Part shown: piece after piece, positions 34,582-44,108 of the stretch
Layout of the letters: each line of letters opens with the position of its first letter
How positions within the stretch are numbered: position 1 is the stretch's first letter
Source: Alphaproteobacteria bacterium UBA7314
GTDB taxonomy: Bacteria > Pseudomonadota > Alphaproteobacteria > MPNO01 > UBA830
NCBI GenBank assembly: GCA_002471575.1
Contig: DKQG01000034.1
Location: 164,571 to 228,570 of the forward strand
Direction of reading: 5' to 3'
DNA length: 64,000 bases
Notes under the pieces: generated by a model
What the model saw: only the letters and a program-made list of their open reading frames with translations
Database searches by the model: none
What the model was told of the DNA's origin: nothing
Translations under genes and position numbers: made by a program

Positions 34582-36135
34582 ATGAGCGTCGACACCGATT
34601 CAAACAAAGTAATAATTTTCGACACCACCTTGCGTGATGGCGAGCAGTCGCCGGGTGCGTCTATGAATCTCGACGAAAAGTGCCGCATCGCAGAAGCCCT
34701 GGAGGAAATGGGCGTAGACGTCATCGAGGCTGGATTTCCAATCGCATCGAACGGCGACTTCGAGGCGGTTAACGAGATCGCGAAACTGGTGAAGAACTCT
34801 ACCGTGTGTGGCCTCGCCCGGTCCGGGCGCGGCGATATCGAACGTGCCGCGGACGCCCTGAAACCTGCTGCACGGCCGCGTATCCACACGTTTATCGCAA
34901 CCAGCCCATTGCATATGAAATACAAGCTTCAGATGGAGCCGGATGAGGTCTATCAGCACGTCGTCGAAAGCGTCAGCCACGCGCGCAATTTTACTGACGA
35001 TGTCGACTGGTCGCCGGAAGACGGCACGCGGACGGAGCACGATTTCCTTTGCCGCTGCGTTGAAGCGGCGATCAACGCGGGTGCAACCTGCATAAACCTA
35101 CCCGACACGGTCGGCTATTCGGTGCCGGAGGAATTCGGCGGCCTGATCCGGATGCTTATTGAACGGGTGCCCAACAGCGACAAGGCGGTGTTCTCAACTC
35201 ACTGTCATAACGATCTGGGGCTGGCAGTCGCAAATTCGTTAGCCGGCGTCGAGGCTGGTGCGCGTCAGGTTGAATGCACAATCAACGGGCTCGGCGAACG
35301 GGCTGGCAACGCGGCGCTGGAAGAAATCGTGATGGCCTTGCGCACCCGGCAGGATGCGATGCCGTTCACAACAAACGTGAACACCGAGATGATCACCAAG
35401 GCTTCGCGCCTGGTGTCAACGGTCACCGGCTTCACCGTCCAGCCCAACAAGGCCATCGTCGGCGCTAACGCTTTCGCCCATGAGTCCGGCATCCATCAGG
35501 ACGGAATGCTGAAGAACGCCAACACCTACGAGATCATGACGCCCGAGTCTGTTGGGTTAAATGAATCAAAGCTGGTGCTTGGGAAGTTGTCAGGCCGGGC
35601 TGCGTTCAAGGAAAAACTGAGCGAATTGGGCTACGACCTCGGCGATAACGCTTTCCAGGATGCCTTCCGTCGTTTCAAGGCACTGGCGGACAAGAAGCGC
35701 GAAGTCTTCGACGAGGACATCGTCACGCTAGTTGACGACGAGATCGTGCGCGTTAATGACCGCATGCGGTTCGTTTCCCTGCAGGTCGTTTGTGGGTCGG
35801 TAGGGCCGCAGACCGCCGAGTTGACAATGGAAGTGGACGACAAAGAGCGTAAGACTAAATCGACCGGTGACGGTCCGGTCGACGCAACCTTCAACGCCAT
35901 CAAGGAACTGACGGGCTGTAGCGCCAGACTGCAACTCTACCAAGTGCACGCGGTGACGGAAGGCACCGATGCGCAGGCGGAGGTAACGATCAGGTTGGAA
36001 GAGGGTGGTAAGACGGTAAACGGGCAGGGAGCCGATACCGACACACTTGTTGCATCCGCCCGCGCCTACATAAATGCGCTCAACAAAATGCTGGTGAAGC
36101 GGGAAAAAACGGCACCCAGCGCTTTAAGCGCCTGA
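34582..36135 (+). CDS. leuA: 2-isopropylmalate synthase
   Basis: The 517-residue enzyme has the HMGL-like catalytic domain (FDTTLRDGEQSPGASMNL at 10-27; metal ligands in STHCHNDLGLAVANS at about 211) and the C-terminal regulatory LeuA dimer domain (about 385-505), which binds leucine for feedback inhibition. It condenses 2-oxoisovalerate with acetyl-CoA, the first step of leucine synthesis. The AGGA site fits ATG 34582. Upstream lies a long structured leader and a Leu-containing short frame, suggesting an extra layer of control. It stands apart from ilvBNC (431-base gap) but on the same strand. Confidence 0.95.
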   Translation: MSVDTDSNKVIIFDTTLRDGEQSPGASMNLDEKCRIAEALEEMGVDVIEAGFPIASNGDFEAVNEIAKLVKNSTVCGLARSGRGDIERAADALKPAARPRIHTFIATSPLHMKYKLQMEPDEVYQHVVESVSHARNFTDDVDWSPEDGTRTEHDFLCRCVEAAINAGATCINLPDTVGYSVPEEFGGLIRMLIERVPNSDKAVFSTHCHNDLGLAVANSLAGVEAGARQVECTINGLGERAGNAALEEIVMALRTRQDAMPFTTNVNTEMITKASRLVSTVTGFTVQPNKAIVGANAFAHESGIHQDGMLKNANTYEIMTPESVGLNESKLVLGKLSGRAAFKEKLSELGYDLGDNAFQDAFRRFKALADKKREVFDEDIVTLVDDEIVRVNDRMRFVSLQVVCGSVGPQTAELTMEVDDKERKTKSTGDGPVDATFNAIKELTGCSARLQLYQVHAVTEGTDAQAEVTIRLEEGGKTVNGQGADTDTLVASARAYINALNKMLVKREKTAPSALSA

Positions 36136-36218
36136 AACAGGATTCGTCATTGGCGGGGCCGGAAATAACGCCGCCGGTGACGGGTCGAATGATTGAACGA
36201 TGAACTAAGCGAGGTTTC

Positions 36219-37259
36219 ATGTTCTCTAAATTGCTCGGAATGCTATCTGCCGATATGGCGATCGACCTTGGTACTGCCAACACACTTGTCTACGTCAACG
36301 GTCGCGGCATTGTCTTAAATGAGCCGTCGGTTGTTGCGACCGCGTCGGTGAAGGGGCGCAAGCAGGTACTTGCGGTTGGTGATGAGGCAAAGATGATGCT
36401 CGGCCGAACCCCTGGCAACATCGAAGCTATTCGGCCGTTGCGCGATGGCGTGATCGCGGACTTCGAAATCGCTGAGGAAATGATCAAGCATTTCATTCGC
36501 AAGGTGCATAACCGGCGCGGTTTTTCAGCGCCTCAGGTTATCGTATGTGTGCCGTCGGGATCGACGGCGGTTGAACGAAGAGCGATTCAGGAATCGGCTG
36601 AAAGCGCTGGCGCGCGCCGGGTGTTCTTGATCGAGGAACCGATGGCCGCGGCGATCGGGGCCGGACTTCCGGTTACAGAACCGACCGGTTCGATGGTGGT
36701 CGATATCGGTGGCGGCACAACCGAGGTAGCGGTGTTGTCGTTGGGAGGAATCGTGTATTCGCGGTCCGTGCGCGTCGGCGGCGACAAGATGGACGAGGCG
36801 ATCATCGCCTATATCCGCCGCAATAATAACCTGCTGGTTGGTGAAGGCAGTGCCGAGCGGATCAAGAAGGAAATCGGTTCCGCCTGCGTGCCGCCCGACG
36901 GAGACGGCGGCTTAATGGAAATCAAAGGCCGCGATCTGATGAACGGCGTGCCGAAGGAACTCGTCATCAGCGAACGCCAGATTGCCGAAAGCTTGGCCGA
37001 ACCGGTCAGCGCGATTATCGAAGCGGTGAAAGTCGCGCTGGAACATACGGCGCCGGAGCTGGCGGCGGATATCGTCGACAAGGGAATCGTGATGACCGGC
37101 GGCGGCGCGCTTCTCGGTAATATTGACCTAGTGCTGCGCCATGCCACCGGTCTGCCAGTCACGCTTGCGGAAGAGCCGTTGTCCTGCGTTGCTCTGGGCA
37201 CCGGCCGTTGCCTAGCAGAAATGAGGACGTTAAGGAATGTTCTCACCACTATGTACTAA
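36219..37259 (+). CDS. mreB: Rod shape-determining actin homologue MreB
   Basis: The 346-residue actin-fold ATPase has the phosphate-1 motif IDLGTANTLVYV (about 16-27), DIGGGTTEVAVLSLGGIV (about 166) and the adenosine-binding MTGGGALLGNID (about 293). It polymerises under the inner membrane and guides the elongasome with MreC, MreD, PBP2 and RodA, all encoded downstream in order. The N-terminus MFSKLLGMLSADMAIDLG has the short amphipathic extension that binds membrane. Length is typical (347). Confidence 0.96.
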   Translation: MFSKLLGMLSADMAIDLGTANTLVYVNGRGIVLNEPSVVATASVKGRKQVLAVGDEAKMMLGRTPGNIEAIRPLRDGVIADFEIAEEMIKHFIRKVHNRRGFSAPQVIVCVPSGSTAVERRAIQESAESAGARRVFLIEEPMAAAIGAGLPVTEPTGSMVVDIGGGTTEVAVLSLGGIVYSRSVRVGGDKMDEAIIAYIRRNNNLLVGEGSAERIKKEIGSACVPPDGDGGLMEIKGRDLMNGVPKELVISERQIAESLAEPVSAIIEAVKVALEHTAPELAADIVDKGIVMTGGGALLGNIDLVLRHATGLPVTLAEEPLSCVALGTGRCLAEMRTLRNVLTTMY

Positions 37260-37353
37260 GGGTGACGTTAATACCTACGATTTGTTGACGGAATACGGCC
37301 TATTCTAGGGAATGGCCCGGAAAACCGGATAAAGCCCGTATTGGGGGATTTGA

Positions 37354-38238
37354 GTGAAGCATCGCGCTGCATCGGTTGCGAAGGTCACAGTGCCTATAAA
37401 GGCGCTGCTGAACAGGTTTGCTTTGCTGTTTCTGATCCTGTCGACCTTCGCGATAATGTTGTTGGGCAAGGCGGAAATCGTTGCCGTTGAGCGTTTGCGA
37501 TCAGGCGTCGTCGATATCGTTGCGCCGATTATGGACGGGTTGGCGCGACCGATTTCAACGGTCTCTGCCGGTATCGACCGGGTCGAAAATTTCTTCAGCG
37601 TATACGAAGAGAATGAAAGTCTACGCGAACAGAATGCACGACTGCTTGAATGGCATAATGCGGCGCTTGCCTTGGCTGCAGAAAATTCGACCCTGCGCAA
37701 AATTCTGAATTTTGTTCCAGAGCGTGGCACTTCCTTTTCAGCCGCACGCGTAATCGGTGATTCCGGAGGCGTATTTGTGCGTTCCGTGCTGATTAACGGT
37801 GGCGTTGCCAGCGGTATCGCCCGAGGAGATGCCGTCATCAGCGGCGAGGGTCTTGTTGGCCGGGTCACCGAGGCTGGTCACCAATCCGCCCGCATCCTTC
37901 TGATTACCGATCTGAACTCACGAGTTCCCGTCGTCAGTGAAAAGAGGCGGGTCCGCGCAATCCTCTCCGGTGACAACAGCCCCGCGCCGAAACTTGCTTT
38001 CCCGCCTCCCAATGCCCTTTTTACTCTGGGTGATCGCATCGTGACGTCGGGTCACGGTGGTGTCTTTCCTGCAGGGTTGCCAATAGGAAGGATCTCCAGC
38101 GTTGAAGACGGTGTCATCCGTGTAAAGCCGTTCACCGATTTTGATCAGCTTGAATACGTCCGCATCATTACCGAATTTCCTGGCGAGGTTGCCGGTCAGA
38201 TTGTTCCTTCGACCGCTAGGCCATCGCGGATGAAATGA
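37354..38238 (+). CDS. mreC: Rod shape-determining protein MreC
   Basis: The 294-residue bitopic protein has a basic cytoplasmic N-tail, a membrane segment (about 24-42, FALLFLILSTFAIMLLG), a coiled coil (about 70-115) and the periplasmic beta-domain of MreC (about 120-280, with INGGVASGIARGDAVISGEG and VTSGHGGVFPAGLPIG). It activates PBP2 from the periplasm. GTG 37354 is the start, as GGGGGA lies upstream. The stop overlaps mreD by 4 bases. Confidence 0.93.
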   Translation: MKHRAASVAKVTVPIKALLNRFALLFLILSTFAIMLLGKAEIVAVERLRSGVVDIVAPIMDGLARPISTVSAGIDRVENFFSVYEENESLREQNARLLEWHNAALALAAENSTLRKILNFVPERGTSFSAARVIGDSGGVFVRSVLINGGVASGIARGDAVISGEGLVGRVTEAGHQSARILLITDLNSRVPVVSEKRRVRAILSGDNSPAPKLAFPPPNALFTLGDRIVTSGHGGVFPAGLPIGRISSVEDGVIRVKPFTDFDQLEYVRIITEFPGEVAGQIVPSTARPSRMK

Positions 38239-38762
38239 TCAATACTGCTATGCAGCGCTTGGATCGATCGGTGAGACTGATGGGTCCCTTTGTTGTGAGC
38301 ATCATTCTTGTCATGTTGTCGGCGTTGCCCGTCTATGTCCCCGGATACGGACAGATTGCGGTGGAAGTGGGGCTAGTGACAGTCTTTTACTGGGCGATTT
38401 ACCGACCTGATTTGTTTCCCGTTGTCGCAGCATTTGCCCTGGGTCTGTGGCAAGATATTCTGGTGGGTTCGCCCATCGGTCTGCATGCGTTGACCCTGTT
38501 GCTTGTGAATTGGGCGATTGTCTCCCAGCGGACCTTTTTTCATGGCAAGGCGTTCGGGGTGATCTGGTGGAGCTTCTCGCTGGTTGCAGTTGTCGCTGCG
38601 GTACTGTCATGGACAGTCGTCTGTGTGTTAAACATGACCTTTATCAGCCCGGTTGCCGTGTTGTTCCAAACGTTGCTGACGATCGGCGCGTTCCCGTTCA
38701 TGGCTTGGTTCCTGGCCCGAGTTCAGCATGCAATTCTGCGTCCCATAGATACTGATGTATAG
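38235..38762 (+). CDS. mreD: Rod shape-determining protein MreD
   Basis: The 175-residue protein has five or so hydrophobic segments, the MreD pattern, with the conserved YRPDLFPVVAAFALGLWQDIL segment near residue 60 (only part quoted: RPDLFPVVAAFALGLWQD). It is an inner-membrane partner of MreC. The start overlaps the mreC stop (ATGA) and the end overlaps the mrdA ATG by 8 bases, so the three are translated as a chain. It ends with TAG. Confidence 0.9.
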   Translation: MINTAMQRLDRSVRLMGPFVVSIILVMLSALPVYVPGYGQIAVEVGLVTVFYWAIYRPDLFPVVAAFALGLWQDILVGSPIGLHALTLLLVNWAIVSQRTFFHGKAFGVIWWSFSLVAVVAAVLSWTVVCVLNMTFISPVAVLFQTLLTIGAFPFMAWFLARVQHAILRPIDTDV

Positions 38763-40629
38763 AGATATCGGCCGCTATAAGCTTTTTTCTCGCAGGGTAG
38801 CGATGCTTGGTGGCGGCAAGCTGGCACTACTCGGTTTGCTTGCAAGCAGGATGTACCAGCTACAGGTCGTCGAGTCCGATAAATACACCACGCTGGCGGA
38901 AGAGAACCGGATAAACCTTCGTCTGCTGCCGCCGCTTCGAGGCCGTATTCTGGATCGGTACGGACGGCCCTTGGCTGTTAACAAGGAAAATTACCGAGTA
39001 TCTTTGGTGGCCGAGCAGGTTCAGGACCTCGATGCAATCCTAGATTCGCTCTCAAAGATCATTTCGCTGGGCGATCACGAGCGTCAGCGCATTCTGCGGC
39101 AGGTCCGTCGGCGTCGCGGTTTTGTTCCCGTCACTGTTCGCGAAAATTTACAATGGGAAGATGTATCACGGATCGAGGTCAATGCGCCGGATCTTCCCGG
39201 CCTGTCCATTGAGGTTGGTCAGAGCCGACAATATCCGTTTTCTCACGATTTCTCGCATGTTCTCGGCTATGTCGCGGCGGTTTCGGAAAAAGAGGTGACC
39301 GGCGATCCACTGCTCGAACTGCCGGGTTTCAAGATCGGCAAAAACGGCGTCGAGCGCGTGTTTGATCGTAATCTTCGCGGGAGGGCCGGAAACAGTCAGG
39401 TGGAGGTAAATGCGGTAGGACGCGTTATACGGGAGCTATCACGTCAGGACGGCCAGCCCGGAGACGATCTGCGACTGACTATCGACCTAGACCTGCAAAA
39501 ACTGGCGGCTGATCGCCTCAAGCAGGAGAGAAGCGCGGCGGCAGTTGTAATGGATATACACAATGGCGATGTTTTGGTGCTTTCCTCCGCTCCAGGCTTC
39601 GACCCTAATCAATTCGTGACTGGAATGTCTTCGCGTTCGTGGCGCCGTCTCGTGAACGACCCGCATACGCCATTGATCAACAAAGCGATCTCAGGACTGT
39701 ATGCACCCGGATCGACGTTCAAAATGGTCGTCGCGTTGGCGGCGCTGGAAGCTAAACTGATCGGCCCGAAACACAAAGTGTTTTGTCGAGGGTTCACCCA
39801 ACTGGGTAACGCTCGGTTCCATTGCTGGAAGAAGCATGGGCATGGTGCGCAGGATATGTACGATGCACACAAGAACTCATGCGACGTCTATTTCTATGAC
39901 ATTGCAAAGCGGGTTGGCGTGGACCGGATCGCCGCAATGGCGGAAAAATTCGGATTAGGAAATAAAACCGGTGTCGATCTGCCCTCTGAAAAGGGTGGCG
40001 TGGTCCCCACTCGCGCCTGGAAGAAAGCCCTCATCGGCACGCCCTGGCAGCCGGGCGAAACGTTGATCTCCGGCATTGGTCAGGGCTTTATCCTGACCAC
40101 TCCGCTGCAACTTGCCGTTATGACGTCGAGGTTGGCCAACGGGGGAATAGCGGTCAAACCCCGTCTTGTCCGGTCTCCGGAGGTCTCGGGTCAGGGAAGC
40201 ACACCCGATTTCAAACCTCTCGAAGTTTCCCGCCGTTCTCTGGACATAGTATGCGAGGGAATGAAACAAGTCACCAATGAACGGGGTGGCACAGCTTATT
40301 CGGTACGGATTTCCGAAGAGGGCATGGAAATGTCCGGCAAGACCGGCACGGCGCAGGTGCGTCGTATCAGCAAGGCCGAACGCGAAACGCGGGTTTTGAA
40401 AAATCACCGGCGGCCGTGGCGTGAGCGAGATCATGCGTTGTTCGTTGGATATGCACCCTCTGACAACCCTCGCTATGCGGCGGCTGTAGTTGTCGAGCAT
40501 GGGGGGGATGGTTCCAAGGTCGCAGCGCCCATTGCCCGGGATCTGCTGCTGGCGACGCAGAAAGCCGACCCTGCCAACCGCGAAGCGCCCCCTGATATGC
40601 GCCGCAAAACAAAGAGCAAGGAGGCCTGA
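38755..40629 (+). CDS. mrdA: Penicillin-binding protein 2 (elongation transpeptidase)
   Basis: The 624-residue class B PBP has an N-terminal anchor (about 17-34), a pedestal domain (50-230) and a transpeptidase domain. Active-site motifs are APGSTFKMV (SxxK, about residue 321), the NSCDVYFYD segment (SCD, equivalent of SxN, about 376) and GKTGTAQV (KTG, about 529). It makes 4-3 cross-links for lateral wall growth with RodA as its glycosyltransferase. The ATG lies inside the end of mreD, and rodA starts 5 bases after the stop. The basic tail (RRKTKSKEA) is probably disordered. Confidence 0.95.
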   Translation: MYRDIGRYKLFSRRVAMLGGGKLALLGLLASRMYQLQVVESDKYTTLAEENRINLRLLPPLRGRILDRYGRPLAVNKENYRVSLVAEQVQDLDAILDSLSKIISLGDHERQRILRQVRRRRGFVPVTVRENLQWEDVSRIEVNAPDLPGLSIEVGQSRQYPFSHDFSHVLGYVAAVSEKEVTGDPLLELPGFKIGKNGVERVFDRNLRGRAGNSQVEVNAVGRVIRELSRQDGQPGDDLRLTIDLDLQKLAADRLKQERSAAAVVMDIHNGDVLVLSSAPGFDPNQFVTGMSSRSWRRLVNDPHTPLINKAISGLYAPGSTFKMVVALAALEAKLIGPKHKVFCRGFTQLGNARFHCWKKHGHGAQDMYDAHKNSCDVYFYDIAKRVGVDRIAAMAEKFGLGNKTGVDLPSEKGGVVPTRAWKKALIGTPWQPGETLISGIGQGFILTTPLQLAVMTSRLANGGIAVKPRLVRSPEVSGQGSTPDFKPLEVSRRSLDIVCEGMKQVTNERGGTAYSVRISEEGMEMSGKTGTAQVRRISKAERETRVLKNHRRPWRERDHALFVGYAPSDNPRYAAAVVVEHGGDGSKVAAPIARDLLLATQKADPANREAPPDMRRKTKSKEA

Positions 40630-40634
40630 GCGGA

Positions 40635-41777
40635 ATGCGCGGGTTTGTATCTCCCCAGCGGTTAAGCCTCGGCCACAAGATGCTCCAAATCAACTGGGGT
40701 CTTATTCTGATCGTTACGGCGACTGCCGCGATCGGAGTGGCGATGCTGTATTCGGCGGCAAACGGTTCGTGGAACCCCTGGGCAACGCGCCAGATCGCCC
40801 GCTATGCGGTCGGCCTGGTCATTCTGATCACGGTCGCGCTGGTCGATATCCGTTTATGGTGGCGTTATTCTTACCTCCTTTATGCCGCCCTGCTGGCGCT
40901 GCTCGCTGCGGTCGAGGTGGTCGGTTCCATTGGGATGGGGGCGCAGCGCTGGATCAATTTGGGCGTCATAACGTTGCAGCCCTCCGAATTGATGAAGGTC
41001 GGGTTGACGCTTGCACTCGCTCGCTATTTTCATGGTGTATCTTCGGAGGACGTGCGCCGGATACCATATTTGTTCGTGCCGCTTGTGCTGATCGCGCTGC
41101 CATCCGCATTGGTACTGAAACAACCTGACCTGGGAACGGCATTGTTCCTGATCATGATTGGCGGCGCGGTCTTTTTCGTGGCGGGGGTCCGTTTGTGGAA
41201 ATTCGGACTGGTACTCGCGGCCGCCGGGGCCGCCGTGCCAATCGTCTGGAGCACACTTCGCACATACCAGCAGAGACGTATCCTGACCTTCCTCGACCCG
41301 GAGAGCGATCCTCTTGGCGCCGGGTATCATATCCTACAGTCCAAGATTGCCCTCGGCTCCGGCGGATTGTTCGGCAAAGGCTTTATGCAGGGTTCGCAAA
41401 GCCATCTGAACTTTCTGCCCGAAAAACAAACCGACTTCATCTTTACCATGATGGCCGAGGAATTCGGTATGGCCGGCGGACTGTTGCTTCTCGGTCTTTA
41501 CATCCTAATCATGATTTACGGTTTCGCTATTGGATTGCGGTCACGCACTCACTTTGGTCGGCTCTTGGCCTTGGGCCTTACATCGATGTTGTTTCTCTAC
41601 GTTTTCATCAATATTGCGATGGTGATGGGTCTGATTCCTGTCGTGGGCGTGCCGCTGCCACTGATTTCCTATGGCGGGAACGCGATGCTGACCCTGATGA
41701 TCGGCATCGGGTTTATGATCAACGTTTACGTTCACCGAGATGTAAAGATATCCCGGACAGGCGGCGGAGACGGATGA
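40635..41777 (+). CDS. rodA: RodA, SEDS peptidoglycan glycosyltransferase
   Basis: The 380-residue polytopic membrane protein has about ten hydrophobic segments and the SEDS signatures: INLGVITLQPSELMKVG (about 115-131), LKQPDLGTAL (about 158), and LPEKQTDFIFTMMAEEFG (about 258) followed by GVPLPLISYGGNAML near the end. It polymerises lipid II in the elongasome together with PBP2. The start ATG 40635 gives a 20-residue N-tail; a second in-frame ATG (40680) would remove most of it. A tRNA gene lies 87 bases downstream. Confidence 0.95.
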   Translation: MRGFVSPQRLSLGHKMLQINWGLILIVTATAAIGVAMLYSAANGSWNPWATRQIARYAVGLVILITVALVDIRLWWRYSYLLYAALLALLAAVEVVGSIGMGAQRWINLGVITLQPSELMKVGLTLALARYFHGVSSEDVRRIPYLFVPLVLIALPSALVLKQPDLGTALFLIMIGGAVFFVAGVRLWKFGLVLAAAGAAVPIVWSTLRTYQQRRILTFLDPESDPLGAGYHILQSKIALGSGGLFGKGFMQGSQSHLNFLPEKQTDFIFTMMAEEFGMAGGLLLLGLYILIMIYGFAIGLRSRTHFGRLLALGLTSMLFLYVFINIAMVMGLIPVVGVPLPLISYGGNAMLTLMIGIGFMINVYVHRDVKISRTGGGDG

Positions 41778-41864
41778 CGGTGCTTTTTGCATTGTTCCCG
41801 GTTGTGGTCGAATACCAATCCTATCGACAATGCCCGGTCGCTCTGCGACTCCTCGCGCCGCCGA

Positions 41865-41937
41865 GGGCGATTAGCTCAGTTGGTAGAGCAGCTGACCCTT
41901 AATCAGCGGGTCCGGGGTTCGAGCCCCCGATCGCCCC
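41865..41937 (+). tRNA. tRNA-Lys (anticodon CTT)
   Basis: A complete cloverleaf: acceptor GGGCGAT/ATCGCCC (7 perfect pairs), D-arm GCTC...GAGC with AGTTGGTA loop, anticodon stem GCTGA/TCAGC with loop CCCTTAA (anticodon CTT, reads AAG), five-base variable loop, and T-arm CGGGG-TTCGAGC-CCCCG. No full CCA is encoded. It lies at the boundary between the conserved cell-wall cluster and the catabolic accessory region. Confidence 0.95.
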
Positions 41938-41944
41938 CAAGTAA

Positions 41945-41980
41945 GCCCCTGATTTCATATGTGGAATCGGGCGTTTTCGT
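41945..41980 (+). terminator. Probable terminator of the tRNA-Lys gene
   Basis: GCCC-CT-GATT (41945 onward) pairs with GAATCGGGC (ending 41972) with a small bulge, and TTTTCGTTT follows. It starts 8 bases after the tRNA 3' end, which fits an intrinsic terminator, although the stem is imperfect. Confidence 0.45.
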
Positions 41981-42404
41981 TTGCCGCGCGCTCGAAAAAG
42001 CCACCGAACGATTGATCGCATGCCTCTCTATTGGAGAACATCGAGTGTTTGCAGGGCCCGGCCGCGGCGCGATCCAAGAAATCTTTGGCGATTTACGATT
42101 GGAGACGGTGAGAAACGGTATGACCGGGGACGTCGGGGGGGGAGTCGCCTCTGCGTCATCTTTGTTGCGGCCGCAGACGGCGGAGGGCCTGCTCTACTGT
42201 GTAAGCCCTCGACAATTCTTTTCCCCAGCCCGCGTGTTGACCCATCACTAGGGTGCGCCCTTCGACAATCCGAGATCTAAAATCCTTCTCCCGATTGAAA
42301 CGCTGCCAGATTGAGTATCATTCGCTCACTCCACAGCACGCACGGCGAATTGTTCGACAAAACGCAAATAGCGTATTGTTGTCGGGAGAGTACCGGGGTT
42401 TGAG
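41981..42404. other. Intergenic stretch between tRNA-Lys and the catabolic region
   Basis: About 420 bases with no gene I can support. Some frames are open but have no start signal or family likeness. It contains a GC-rich run (a stretch of eight G at about 42135) and an AT-richer part just before ATG 42405 that may hold the promoter of the flavoprotein operon. I looked for a second copy of the tRNA 3' end and did not notice one. Confidence 0.4.
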
Positions 42405-44108
42405 ATGTCTGATAAGAACTGGGATATAGAGACCGATCTGCTGGTTGCGGGAGCCGGGCCGGCAGGGATGACGGTTGCAATCGTTGCCGCACTCGAAGGT
42501 CTGGATGCGGTGGTATGCGAAAAGGCCGACCAGGTCGGTGGCACCGGTGCGACATCCGCCGGGACATTGTGGATACCCGGAAATTCGCAGCACCGAGACA
42601 CTGGTTTCGAGGACTCCGCGGAAGATGCCGCCAAATACCTCGATCAGATGATTGGTGACGACAGGTCGTCCGAACACCGACGCGCCTATCTGCGCTGCGG
42701 GCCGGACGTGATCGACTACCTGGAGGAAAAAACCGACGTAAAGTTCCTACCTTGTGGTGTGCATCCCGACTACCGCAATAATCTTGCGGGTGCTGGACTG
42801 GCCGGTCGGGCGATCATCCCTCAGAATTTCGACGGGAGGGTGCTGGGCCAAGATTTCGACCGTGTGCGTCCTCCGATCCCCGAGTTCATGCTGATGGGTG
42901 GGATGATGGTCGGTAAGGCTGATATCGTCGGCCTGCTCGGGCGCTACAAGTCGCTGGGCGCGCTCCGGCATTCGGTGTCGATCGTGCTGCGGTACCTGAC
43001 GGATCGTCTCCGGTTTCGCCGGGGTACCCGGTTGGTAATGGGAAACGCGTTGGTGGCTCGGCTGTTCTACAGTCTGAAAAAACTGAACGTGCCAGTGCTC
43101 TTCGAAAGCCCGATTGCAGAATTCATCCAAGAAGGGGAGTCCGTAACCGGCGCCATTCTGAACACCCCGGACGGGTTCAGGCGCGTGCGGGCGCGTAAGG
43201 GCGTTGTCCTGGCAACCGGCGGTTTCGCGCGAAATCCGAAATACCGCGAAGCCTTCATGCCCGATCCAACGCCACCCTATTCGATGGCGCCTAACTCCAA
43301 TATGGGGGATGGAATCGCGCTGGCTGACGCGCTGGGTGCGGGGATCGACACGTCGGGTCAGGGGGCAGGGCTGTGGTCACCGGTGTCGGTTACAAGACGG
43401 GCCGACGGATCGGAGGGGCTGTATCCTCATCTGGCGATGGACAGGGCGAAACCGGGCCTGATTGCGGTTAACGCCGCCGGCCACCGCTTTGTGAACGAAG
43501 CCGTGTCCTATCACGATTTTGTTGAAGCTATGTACCGGGCGCACGAAACCGCCGACACGATGCCGGCATGGTTGATCTGCGAGACCGGTTTCGTGACGAA
43601 ATACGGACTTGGCGCAATTCATCCTGAAACGCGGAACCTGTCGAAATATCTTGCGGACGGTTATGTCACGGTTGCTGACAGTCTGGAAGATCTCGCTGTG
43701 AAGATCGGCGTTGATGCCGAAGGATTGATCAATTCAGTTTCTCGGCATAATCGGTTTGCAGAGACAGGTACGGACGAGGATTTTGGAAAAGGCGACTTAG
43801 AGCTCAACCGGTTCAACGGTGATCCGTCTCATCGACCAAATCCGTGTCTAGGTCCGATCGGCGCCGGCCCCTACGTAGCAATGGCAGTCTGGCCGGCCGA
43901 GATCGGCTGCAGCGTGGGACTATCGACCGATCCTGAATGCCGAGTACTCGATGCGGAAGATAGGCCGATACCCGGACTATATGCCTGCGGCAATGATATG
44001 GGGTCCTTAATGTCAGGCTCCTACCCAGGTCCCGGGACCACGCTGGGGCCGGCAGTGGTGTTTGGCTGGCGGGCGGCGATGCATGCTGCGGGGAAACTAC
44101 CGTCGTGA
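42405..44108 (+). CDS. FAD-dependent oxidoreductase, fumarate reductase / 3-ketosteroid-dehydrogenase type
   Basis: The 567-residue flavoprotein starts with a dinucleotide motif, VAGAGPAGMTVAIVAALEG (about 12-30), then EKADQVGGTGATSAGTLWIP, the pattern of FAD_binding_2 dehydrogenases that act on C-C bonds next to a carbonyl (ketosteroid delta-1 dehydrogenase, fumarate/urocanate reductase). KGVVLATGGFARN (about 267) and the terminal YPGPGTTLGPAVVFGWRAA close the FAD site. Substrate unknown. Its stop overlaps the start of the aconitase-type gene (GTGA), so a dehydrogenation and a hydration are probably consecutive steps. Confidence 0.85.
   Translation: MSDKNWDIETDLLVAGAGPAGMTVAIVAALEGLDAVVCEKADQVGGTGATSAGTLWIPGNSQHRDTGFEDSAEDAAKYLDQMIGDDRSSEHRRAYLRCGPDVIDYLEEKTDVKFLPCGVHPDYRNNLAGAGLAGRAIIPQNFDGRVLGQDFDRVRPPIPEFMLMGGMMVGKADIVGLLGRYKSLGALRHSVSIVLRYLTDRLRFRRGTRLVMGNALVARLFYSLKKLNVPVLFESPIAEFIQEGESVTGAILNTPDGFRRVRARKGVVLATGGFARNPKYREAFMPDPTPPYSMAPNSNMGDGIALADALGAGIDTSGQGAGLWSPVSVTRRADGSEGLYPHLAMDRAKPGLIAVNAAGHRFVNEAVSYHDFVEAMYRAHETADTMPAWLICETGFVTKYGLGAIHPETRNLSKYLADGYVTVADSLEDLAVKIGVDAEGLINSVSRHNRFAETGTDEDFGKGDLELNRFNGDPSHRPNPCLGPIGAGPYVAMAVWPAEIGCSVGLSTDPECRVLDAEDRPIPGLYACGNDMGSLMSGSYPGPGTTLGPAVVFGWRAAMHAAGKLPS

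Noticed and set aside
41787..42251. Open frames across the tRNA and the following gap
   Set aside because: They run through the tRNA-Lys gene and are low in coding character; no homology-like motif.
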